Below the pieces are notes generated by a model. That model searched no databases, had not been told where the DNA came from, and saw nothing but the letters and a program-made list of their open reading frames with translations. 64,000 bases of DNA, from the NCBI GenBank assembly GCA_905221605.1, contig CAJNDS010001112.1, positions 2,332,472-2,396,471 on the forward strand, given 5' to 3'. Made by a program: the position numbers and the translations under genes. The stretch is from Symbiodinium natans (Eukaryota; Sar; Dinophyceae; Suessiales; Symbiodiniaceae). How positions within the stretch are numbered: position 1 is the stretch's first letter; every line of letters starts with the position of its first letter. Below, one piece after another: positions 54,229 through 63,770 of this stretch.

Positions 54229-55500
54229 ATGGAACGCCACCGAGCTCGCTCCGTTTCGGTCGCGCTGGCTTTGCTGCTGGCGTTCGGCGCTCTTGCCGGT
54301 GCAGCTGCCTTTGTCCAGGGCAGGCCTGGAGCGTCCCCAGAGCCATCCTTGCGGTCGAAGAAGCCGGCAGATGCCCCGCACCTGCTGCCAGATGAGGAGT
54401 CGCAGGACTCTCCCTTCAGCTGGCTGTCGAGCGTGTCCTCCCACGCCCTCACGGCCGGCGCGGTCCTTGGCTTGGTCTTGGCACTGGCGCAGTCTCCGGT
54501 CCGAGCAGAAGACGGGTCTCTCTTCGACGTGGAAGCTCAGGTGATTCTGGCCAAGGGCAGCTCCCCACTGAAGGAGAAGACGAAGAAGGAGCTGCTGGCG
54601 GATCAAAAGAAGGTGGAGGAGGCCACCAAGACGAAGGTGCGCACCTCCAAGGACGCCTTCGGGAAGTTTACGGAGGGCTTTGAGACCGAGGCCCTTGGCA
54701 CCGAGTTCAACGACGTGCGCCCGGCCCGCTCCAAGGTGCGGAAGTCTCTCCAGAAGGCCAGCGAGGGTGGCATCAAATTCACGGGCCTCCCTGAGTTGCC
54801 TTCCCTGGGCCTCCCTGAGCTCCCGAGCCTCTCGGGCCCGAGCGTGCCGGAGCTGAGCAGCGAAGCCACTGCCGGCATCGCCTCAGGAGCCTTGGTGTCC
54901 CTGGGCCTGCCGGCGCTGGCCGTGGCGGGAGTGGTCAACAGCCGGATCGCGGACAAGCAGCGTGAAGATGCAGAGAGGATTGCAAGGGAGAAGAAGGAGG
55001 GAGAAGCCACCACCGGCGCCATCCTGACAGTGGCGGGCCTTGGCGCGGCCGCACTGCTCACGGGCGCGGTGATCTCCTCGATCCCGCCCCAGAAGGCCCC
55101 AGTGGTCACGAAGGAGGTGACGCAGACGAAGCCAGCCTCGAAGCCAGCCGCTGATGAGCCGGCAGCGAAGCCGACGGAGGCAGCCAAGCCAACGGCAGAA
55201 GCGGAAAAGAAGGTGGCAGCGGAGAAGCCGGCGCCGCCGGAGAAGCCGGCGGCAGTGGAGAAGGCTGCCACCTCCTCCTCGTCTTCGGGAGACTCGCCGC
55301 CGGTGGCCTTGATCGGCGGGGCGGTCGTGGCTGTGGGGGCGGTGGTCGCTGTTTCCGCTGCTGGTGGGGGCGAAGAGAAGAAGGCAGAGGAGGCCGAAAA
55401 GCCCGCTCCTGAGCCCGAAGAAGATGCCGAGGAGGAACCTGAGACCAAGACCAAGAAAGGGACCAAGACGAAGGGGAAGAAGGGGAAGAAGAGCAGCTAA
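54229..55500 (+). CDS. Plastid-targeted membrane protein with Lys-rich tail, function unknown
   Basis: 423 residues, one exon, GC-rich codons. Residues 8-27 form a signal peptide (VALALLLAFGALAGAAA) followed at once by F28-V-Q-G, the Phe motif typical of peridinin-plastid transit peptides, then a Ser/Pro-rich stretch (32-72). Residues 73-93 form a second hydrophobic segment ending in VRA before acidic EDG, which resembles a thylakoid-lumen cleavage site. The middle has repeated LPELPSL motifs, then hydrophobic segments at about 219-245, 262-282 and 354-376. Between and after these are Ala/Pro/Lys/Glu-rich linkers, an acidic run and a Lys-rich C-terminus (TKTKGKKGKKSS). I recognise no catalytic domain. 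The leader points to the plastid, perhaps the thylakoid. ATG 54229 is chosen over an upstream in-frame GTG because the signal peptide begins there. A possible spliced-leader relic lies at 54164. Confidence 0.75.
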   Translation: MERHRARSVSVALALLLAFGALAGAAAFVQGRPGASPEPSLRSKKPADAPHLLPDEESQDSPFSWLSSVSSHALTAGAVLGLVLALAQSPVRAEDGSLFDVEAQVILAKGSSPLKEKTKKELLADQKKVEEATKTKVRTSKDAFGKFTEGFETEALGTEFNDVRPARSKVRKSLQKASEGGIKFTGLPELPSLGLPELPSLSGPSVPELSSEATAGIASGALVSLGLPALAVAGVVNSRIADKQREDAERIAREKKEGEATTGAILTVAGLGAAALLTGAVISSIPPQKAPVVTKEVTQTKPASKPAADEPAAKPTEAAKPTAEAEKKVAAEKPAPPEKPAAVEKAATSSSSSGDSPPVALIGGAVVAVGAVVAVSAAGGGEEKKAEEAEKPAPEPEEDAEEEPETKTKKGTKTKGKKGKKSS

Positions 55501-57444
55501 GCCATCTGAGCCCCGCCTGTCAAGAAGACGGCTGCCACGGCAGCACAACTCTTTTTAACGCTTCTTATGGTCTTTCGAACTGCTATGTATACAAGGCCTG
55601 AATGCGGAGTCCTGGTTGTGAGGCGTCCTGCCCTAGGTCGCACAGGCGTGTTGTGTAGACAAGCATGTGCGAGCTGCAAAGACTCTCGTGGCCCTGATCC
55701 AGGAACAGAGACCCGTTTGCCAACCGCCATGCATGCAGTTCACTATAGGCCCCATACTGTTATATATATATATATAGTTAGCCCCGAATGGACCCTGATA
55801 AACCCTAAACCCTAAACCCTAAACCCACAGCCAAGGCCCCGCCCCCTCGTCTTCGGGCAGCCCTCGGACTCTGGGCACCCCAAAAAATGCGCCGCGTCGC
55901 GCGGCGAGCGCCAGCCCTCAGCCATCGGCTTCCCGAGGCAGGGTTTAGGGTTTAGGGTTTAGGGCTTAGGGTCTAGGGTTTAGGGTTTAGGGCCTGAAGC
56001 AGCTTCCAGGTTCAAAAGGGTTTAGTGTTCAGGGCTTATAAGGTTTGGGGAGGGCCCAGGGTGGTCGAATAGGGGCAGCTAAGCATGTTGCAAGGCCCGT
56101 GTTTGAAGTGGGTGGGTTGTTGTGGACTTGGTCATCTTGTTTCTTAACGTTTGGCCTGGCGGGATGTGCAGAAGGCCTGGATGAGGGCGCCACAGAAGCC
56201 TGTTTGGGGTGGGTCGCCACAAGCTCCGAAAGGGCTGTTTTGAACAAAATGTCCGGCCCTTTGTCGTATCTTAACCTGACAAGAATGTACTGCACAAGCG
56301 ACCTGAGAAGGGACAAGCATGTAGATCGACCCGCATACACCTGTGTACATAATATGTACATACATATACATATATATATATATACATACACATATAAGCA
56401 TAAGAATATATATATATATAGATATTATATGTATAAATGGACCCTGAACAACATAACAGCGGCCCCATCTGTGCGACCCCAGTGTGCAAGGCGCCGCAGC
56501 CGCTGTCGATGTGAGCCTGTCCCGCGAAGCCTACAGCAAGGTGCCTTTGACCCGAGGATGCTGGCTTTTTGAGGGGTTGCAGTAGTTGGGAGATTTTTTT
56601 ACAGGTTTAGGGTGCTACAAAGATTACGCAGCGCATTGCACGCAAGGTGTACATTGCGCCACGCCGGCGCAACCCAACACTGGAGTTTCCTGCACTCCTG
56701 CACTTTGCCCCTCTGACCATGGGCTGGCAGCAAGCAGGACCAGCTGCGCGCTTTGCCCGAACCCCAATTCTAAACCCTAAACCCTAAACCCTAAACCCGC
56801 AAAAAAAAACCTTAGAAGTGTACCAAAAAAACCTAAACCCTAAACCCTAAACCCTAAACCCTAAACCCCAACAGCATACAAACACAGTGGACGTCATGGT
56901 TCGCTTCTCCCGTCGTCCGAGGCCAGGAATATGCTGATTGCTGCGAGGCAGCAGTCCTCTGTTGGCCTTGCGGAGGAGGACGTTTAGGGTTTAGGGTTTA
57001 GGGTTTAGGCTTTACTGTAAAATGACCCCCCCGCAAAATGGGACCATATGTCCCCTCAGTCGCTCTTAAACCATAAACCCTTTTCGGGTTCTCTTGGTAC
57101 TCACATAGAGTTTACAAGGAGGGGCCCCCTGACCATACTAACTATAGTTAAGGGACCTATATCCTAAGTTAGGATCCTCATAACCCATTTTAGGGTATTT
57201 ATCACTCTACTTATCACTAGGGCCCTTCCTTGTAGTGCTTCGTTTGGCTTGCAACCGGTGTCACGTTTCGAAGCTAACCCTAAACCCTAAACCCTAAACC
57301 CTAAACCCTAAACCCTAAACCCTAAACCCCTGTTTTCAGTGAATTCCCCCGCGAGCTGGCCACTGCATTCTTGCTGGCATGCATATCGCAGCCCCACCCC
57401 ACCGGGTGAGGAGAGTTGCCGGAGGCGGAGTAGTTTGGGCCAAA

Positions 57445-57585
57445 GACTATATGTATATATATATATATAGATATGTAGATATGAAAAAAATATATATATA
57501 TATATATATATAGTTATATATTTGTATAATATATATATATATATATGACTATATATATATATATATGTGTATGTATGTAGTTTTG
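57445..57585. repeat. TA microsatellite
   Basis: Several TA runs. Similar runs lie at 8538-8600, 8838-8885, 53143-53210 and 56355-56425. Confidence 0.95.
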
Positions 57586-57823
57586 AAACACAAGCTGAAG
57601 GTGAAGCGCAGCCTGGAGCAGAAATGTGGTGGCGTTGCCACGTAGGTAGGTTTCTGGTTCACATACCTTTGTTAAACATTCTAGTATCATGGTAGGTAGA
57701 TGACCCCAAATTTAGGGTTCATGCGGGCTTCATGGTAGGTAGATGTAGGTTGATAGCAGTTAAGTAGGTTAGAAGGTGTCTCTGTGTGTATGTGTGCATC
57801 CTGTATGTAAGACACGCCGTCTG

Positions 57824-57954
57824 CCTTGGGGACCAAATATGAACCCTAAGCTTGGGGTCATATACCCTCTACTACTATAGTTCCCATTAAGGAACATATG
57901 AACCCGAAACCCTAAACCCTAAACCCTTTTAGGGTTCATCTGGTCCTTTTAAGG
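57824..57954. mobile_element. MITE-1 copy with an internal ITR
   Basis: CCTTGGGGACCAAATATG at the left and TTCATCTGGTCCTTTTAAGG at the right. The core GGGGTCATATACCC is followed by a CCCTAAA run (about 57905-57928). Confidence 0.75.
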
Positions 57955-58043
57955 TGCTTGGGGCTTTGAAGCCGCCTGCCAGGAGGCCGATGAGGAGTCC
58001 AAGGAGGGGAATGGCTTCAAGCGCGTGGGAAAGGCACCCCTTT

Positions 58044-58145
58044 GGGTTTAGGGTTTAGGGTTTAGGGTTTAGGGTTTAGGGTTTAGGGTTTAGGGTTTAG
58101 GGTTTAGGGTTTAGGGTTTAGGGTTTAGGGTTTAGGGTTTAGGGC
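58044..58145 (+). repeat. ITR, TTTAGGG x 14
   Basis: Perfect units. Confidence 0.95.
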
Positions 58146-60124
58146 CCAAAGGGTCATTTAGGGTTTAGTGTTTGAGGTTTAGGTATATACCCTATACTAC
58201 AACACCCTACTAGAGCTTCAAGCGAGAGGGGAAAGGCATCCCTGTTGCAAAGTCGATGCAGGGCCTCTTTTAGGGACCAAAGGGGTCGTTCAGGGTTTTG
58301 GCTTTGGGGTTCAGGGTTTAGGGTTTAGGGTTTGGGGTTTGGGGTTTAGGGTTAGGGGTTAACTAATCCTGCCACCTAGTTTAGCTTCCTTGCTACGACA
58401 TCAGGGATGTGAATTCACTGCGCCTGCCACAGCTTTCTCAACCTCCACTTCCTTCCAATCTTTGACTTTTTGCATTGGAGGTGTCCTTTCAGACCCGTGC
58501 GCCTTAATTAGTTATAGATAGATAGCAGACATATATATATATATATATGAATGAATAGATGTAGGATACCCAAAACATATTTTAGGAATCCCCCACGTGC
58601 GCATCCTCGAGTTATCCGAGCAAGTTGAAGCAGCATTCCCCAGCGAGCCTCGTCGAATCTAAGCTCAGAAATCCGCAAACCTCAAACCTCAACCCTAGAG
58701 CCTAAACCCTCCAGGCAAATCAGGGGCCTTGTGTAGCTCCGCTTACAGGGCCTGCAGACCTTCAGGGCAACCATGGGCGGTTTAGCCTTTAGGGGTTTAG
58801 GGTTTATAAAGGGTTTAGGGTTTAGGGGTTTAGGCTTTATGGGGTTTAGGTTTTAGGGTTTAGGGGTTTGTTTAGGGTGTATGGTTAGGGTGTATGGGGT
58901 TTATAGGATTTACAGGGTTTATACAAGCTTTTTATGGCGTATACAGATGGCTTCTGAGCCCGCTGAAAATGTGGGAGTTTACCAAAAGTTGGGGTCCCCC
59001 TGTCGTATACACCCCTAAACGCCTAACCATAAACCTCAAACCCCCAAGCAACAAAAATCTGTGCCCCTAAACCCTAAACACTAAACCCTAAACCCTAAAC
59101 CGCGCCAGCAGAGCTGCACTGAACAGCCGAACCCGCACCGCATCCTTGCCTGCTTCAGCGAGTGCGACAGTCGAAACCACGCCAGGCCTTGATCACTGGC
59201 ATGTCCGAGGCACTCACTAGCCGGCGCAGCAGCGGCCAGAGCCTAAAGCCACTTAGGGCTCAGAGGGTTGGGGTGGGGTTTAGGGTTCAGGGTAAAGGGT
59301 CAACGGTCAAGGGTAAAGGGTTTAAAGGGTTTGAAGGGTTAAAAGGGTTTGGAGGGCGGTTTAGGAAGGGCTATTGTACCCTACAACCCCCCAAAAGGGC
59401 CCTTTATCGGATTGATGATGGGAAGTATCAGGCCGAATAGCCGAATAGCCCATTGTGGTTGGGTTAGGCTTGAGTTTAGGGTTTAGGGTTTACGGTTTAT
59501 GGTTTAGGGGTTTGGGGTTTAGGGTTTAGGATTTAGGGTTTAGAGTTTAGGGGCGCGCATGGAAAGTAGCAACCGCATGGGCGCCATCGCGACATGACCT
59601 GTTCTGCGAATATGCCTGCCCATCGTCGACAACACTGCAACAAATGACACACACACACACACAGAGCAGACAGCAGAGATGCAAGGCAGTGTCAAGAGCA
59701 GATAGAGGTCTAAGCGCATCATACGAGCTAAAGATTAGAAGGTAGAGTTTCATCTTCGACCTAAAGGGTCCTTCGAGCAGCTGACCGGGGGAGAGAGGAA
59801 AGGGTTTCGGGGCTCTTTGACTTCAGTGTTTACACACCTGTTTTTAAGGTTTAGGGTTTAGGGTTTAGGGGTTTAGGGTTACATCAGTTTTAGAGTTTTA
59901 CCGGTTTTGGGCTTTATACGCCGAAGTAGGCCCTTATTTCCTTTTTGGGGGGGTTTTAGGTTCCCGGATCAGGCCCTGTAAACCAAAACGGGCACCCTTC
60001 TTATTCCCGGGAAACTCTTGGGTCTAGTACCTGTTGTTGGTTCATACCCTGTTTGTTTAGGGTTTATGGGTTTTCGGGTTCATGGGCTGTCAGGGTTGGC
60101 CAGGAAGCAAAAGGATTTCGAGGG

Positions 60125-60222
60125 GTTTAGGGTTGAATTCTAGGGGTTTTAGAGGGTTTAGGGTTTAGGGTTTAGGGTTAAGCTTTAGGGTTTAGGGTTT
60201 AGGGTTTAGGGTTTAGGGTGTC
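60125..60222 (+). repeat. ITR
   Basis: TTTAGGG units in two runs. Confidence 0.85.
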
Positions 60223-60562
60223 TTGCACCCTCACCACAGTACCGGAAACCGGAAGTCCCCTCGAAGCCGAAGGCCGGAACCAGAACCTGATGAAGTCGCT
60301 GATGGCTGCCATCAGCCGCGCAACCCGGAGTAAAGAAGCTTAGGGTTTAGGGTTTAGGGTTTAGGGTTTATGGTCCAGGGTTCATATACAATGCCCATGA
60401 TGAACCCAGAATCTACGAAGATGGTCTTACAAAGCTTGAAGTTGAGAGCCCCCCCCCCCCCCCCCCCCCTCGCATGCATTAAGGCACGGTACTTACGTTG
60501 TATCGCCTGAAGCCTACAACATCCTACACCCTTGGGTCTTAGGGCTTATAGCGCTTAGAGTA

Positions 60563-60868
60563 TACCCAAAGAGCCCAAAATCCCTTAGTTAAGGAATATA
60601 CCTCAAATCAGGGATCCCTACAAAGATCAAGGAATTTGGGGGTTTACGCTAGCTAGGGAACCCTTTTTTCGACCCACACATAGTAGGATCCCTTATGAAG
60701 ACGGCCCGAATAAGGCACCTCTGCTGTGAGAAAACCCGCCCTGTTCCCCTAACAAAATGATCTTTGTGGCCCTAAACCCTAAACCCTAAACCCTTCATTG
60801 CTAGACGGGTGGCAAAAAACCCTAAACCCTAAACCCGAATTCAGGGATGTCTTGGGCTCTTAGGGTAT
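60563..60868. mobile_element. MITE-5 copy split by about 200 bp with ITRs
   Basis: Left part 60563-60636 (TACCCAAAGAGCCC end) and right end 60838-60868 (CTTGGGCTCTTAGGGTA). Between them lies foreign sequence with two CCCTAAA runs (60772-60795, 60820-60837). Confidence 0.6.
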
Positions 60869-61814
60869 ATAAGTACGCAGGAGAAGATCGGGGCCAAGAT
60901 TGCGGAGCTCGGCTTGGATGACGTGGTGTCTGAGTTCTTAGGACACATCTACGAGGCGCCCCGGGGTTGAGGGGGGGTGGGGTTTAGGGTTTAGGGTTTA
61001 GGGTTTAGAGTTTCAGGGTGTAGCGGTTTGGGATTCAAGGGGTGGGACGTGGGATCTTAGGGCGTCAGAGTTTCAGGGCGCCGCTCTGAAGGGGTTTCAC
61101 TTTTGCAGTTTTTGGAGGTTGCTCTGCAGTTCCTGGGGGTTTAGGGGTATAGGGTTTAGGGTTTTGCAGTTTCTTGGGGTTTGGAGTCCTAAGCCTTCAA
61201 ACCCTGTACCTGTACAGGGGATGATCGAGCTGCAGATCGAGGACTTCTCCGGTGTGGAGGACGCTCTGAGCCTCTCGGCAGACTGGGATCACTTGGGTTT
61301 AGGTGCAGGTATGGTTCCTAAACCCTGAACCCGAAAGGACCCAAAAGCAGGTAGTTTCTTCCCACCTTCAACCGCAGTTCTAACCATCCGTGACTTGTGG
61401 TGGCTCGCTGCAGCACTTTGTGTGTTTGCGGGTCTCATCGTATCATGTACTGACAATAAAGTTCGGCACCCAAAAGCGGAACTATACTTTCACATGAGTT
61501 GTGGCGCTTCTCCTGCACAAAAAATAACCTAATGTGCCCAAAGTGCGCCCAAAATCTGATGGTCCTTGTTGTAGAACCCAACCCCCCCAGAAAGTAATTA
61601 CCCCATTTTGGGAGACCCCTGTCTAGGCAAGCGACAGTTCACCCTCAACTCCCTCCCGCCAACAGAAAGTCGGATCGAAGGAGTTGACGCTTCAGTGGTT
61701 TGTGGTTTAGGGTGGCCTGGATGAGGACTGTTAGTATAACGCGGAACATCCCAAGGTGTATGGTTTAGGGCACCACCTGAGTCCGGCAACTCTGCATGGT
61801 GTCGGAAGCAGTGG

Positions 61815-61905
61815 GTTGAGGGTTTAGGGTTTAGGGTTTGGGTTTAGGGTTTGGGGTTTGGGGTTTGGGGTTTGGGGTTTGGGGTTTGGGGTTTGGGGTT
61901 TAGGC
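61815..61905 (+). repeat. ITR with TTTGGGG variant run
   Basis: About eight homogeneous TTTGGGG units after TTTAGGG units. Confidence 0.9.
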
Positions 61906-62143
61906 CTGGTTTAGGTGCTGCTTCCTTCATCCCCGGTGTCGAAGCCTGTCATGCACAGCACGTAAAGCTAAGTTAGCACTCCTTGTAGCTCCAAACTTAG
62001 GTAGGCCTTTGGGACATTCCATACTTTCCCTTATTGTGTGTAAGAGGATCATATTCAGGGACATTTCTCAGGGGGTGTTTAAGAGCCATCCTAGCATGTA
62101 GAGACCGCTAGGGCCTGAAAGCGGTTCCTATACTTAGTAGTAG

Positions 62144-62222
62144 AGTAGGTAACCTTTAACCTTTTTGGGGCAATATAATCCCCTTAAAAAATCCCAAGGT
62201 TAACCTTTAGTTCCCTTAGGCA
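62144..62222. mobile_element. MITE-10 copy
   Basis: GTAGGTAACCTTTAACC and GGTTAACCTTTAGTTCCC are inverted around CAATATAATCCCC. Relatives are at 19347-19425, 23537-23610 and about 45560-45632. Confidence 0.6.
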
Positions 62223-62256
62223 CTGGACAACTAAGTATATGGTAATTTCTCAGAGG

Positions 62257-62553
62257 GTGTTTAAACCCTAAACCCTAAATCCTAAACCCTAAACCCCAAA
62301 CCCCAAGCCCTAAACCCTAAACCCTAAACCCTAAATCCTAAACCCAACGAGGGTGTGCTTGAAGGGGCCCTCCTAGAAACCCGCCGGTGCCACTCCCAGA
62401 TGGCCTCTTGGACAGCGCGGTTGCCGGCGAGAGCAGCTGGATGTGCTTTGGCTGCCTGGGTTTAGGGTTTAGGGTTTAGGGTTTAGGGTTTAGGGTTTAG
62501 GGTTTAGGGTTTAGGGTTTAGGGTTTAGGGTTTAGGGTTTAGGGTTTAGGGCT
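62257..62553. repeat. ITR pair (62257-62346 minus, 62458-62553 plus)
   Basis: About twelve and thirteen units. Confidence 0.95.
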
Positions 62554-62875
62554 ACTATTTGCCTAAGAACCCCCCCCAAAAAAAAATGAAAAAGGTTCTT
62601 CCTTATGAGGGTAGTATAGGGTTATGATCCTTCAGTTTTTTTGGGGGTGCTTAAGCCTGAAAAAGGGCAATATAGGGAAAATTGTCTTTCTTTTTGTTTT
62701 TGTGGGGGGGGGTTCTTAAGTTCTTAAGCAAAGAGTAGCCTAGAAAAAAGCAAAGCAAACAACATCTTCCTTATAAGGGTAAAAGAGGGATTATAATCTA
62801 AACCCTAAACCCTGCACCCTGAACCCTAAACCCTACATAAACCCTGAACCCCTTAAGCAAGCAGTAGCCTAGCGG
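62551..62875. mobile_element. MITE-6 copy followed by an ITR-invaded relative
   Basis: The first element runs 62551-62741 (GCTACTATTTGCCTAAGAAC to TTCTTAAGCAAAGAGTAGCC) with an internal duplication. The next stretch to 62875 is a second MITE-6 body whose right half is replaced by CCCTAAA units but still ends CTTAAGCAAGCAGTAGCC. Confidence 0.65.
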
Positions 62876-62962
62876 CATCATTTGAAACACACCCTGGCCC
62901 AGCTGCATGCGACGAAGCCCTGACTGCCGAAGCTCCCAACAAAAGCAGGGTTCCAGCTGCCT

Positions 62963-63020
62963 CCCTCAAGGGACTAAAGGAGGGACCCTAAACCCCCTCA
63001 AGGGACTAAAGGAGGGACCC
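62963..63020. repeat. 26-bp direct repeat around one telomere unit
   Basis: 62963-62988 and 62995-63020 are identical. TAAACC (62989-62994) lies between, so with the flanking CCC exactly one TAAACCC unit is added. Confidence 0.9.
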
Positions 63021-63461
63021 TTCCAAGGGACCTTAGGGGTAATGTAGGGGCTAGTTAGGCATAGAGGGACTAGAATGCCCCAGCTGCCTCCCAACGCTTA
63101 GCCTAAGGTTTCGCTAGATGCATGCTACCTCAATGTGCGTGCTGCTTCCAATAAATCGTTCTGCTAGTCCCTAGTAGGTCCTCGCAGGATGTGCAGCCAA
63201 GGGAGTTCGTCGGAAATCTGCAAGGAGCTCTTATGGACTGCATGGACAGCATGATCAAAAAGAATCCGCCGCCCGGCCTCAGTGGTTTTATTTAGGGAAT
63301 TCGGAAATAGGAACTACTTGGGCCTTAAACTCCTTCCTATCCATGTAGAGTGTAGATCTTCGACCCCAGAATACAAGCCACGCCATGCAAGAACAAGCAA
63401 CTCATTCTACGCCCCAAGCCCGACGAAGCCGCAAGCTAAACCCCCTGTGATCCTGTAGGTT

Positions 63462-63770
63462 TAGGTTTAGGGTGTAGGGTTTAAGGTTTAGGGTTTAGGG
63501 TTTAGGGTTAGGTTTAGGGTTTAGGGTTTAGGGTTTAGGGTTAGCTTCAGACATGCCAGCGTCCCGAACCCCGAGCCGTTGGCCTTCCTGAATTGATGAA
63601 CCCTTAGAATTTTGGGTTTTTTGGGTTTAAGGTTTAGGAATTTGGGTTTAAGGTTTAGGAATTTAAAGGTTGGGGTTTAGGGGTTAGGGGTTCGGGTTTA
63701 GGGTTTGGGGTTTAGGGTTCAGGGTTTAGGGTTCAGGGTTTAGGGTTTAGGGTTTAGTCTGGGGTTTCGG
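63462..63770 (+). repeat. ITR pair, second one degenerate
   Basis: 63462-63545 and 63610-63770, with TTTAAGG, TTTGGGG and TTCAGGG variants. Confidence 0.85.

Noticed and set aside
54603-55548. Long minus-strand ORFs opposite the plastid gene (54603-55466, 54883-55548)
   Set aside because: They reflect the GC-rich Ala/Lys/Glu codons of the sense gene. Low-complexity Ser/Ala/Gly or Leu/Arg products with no domain.
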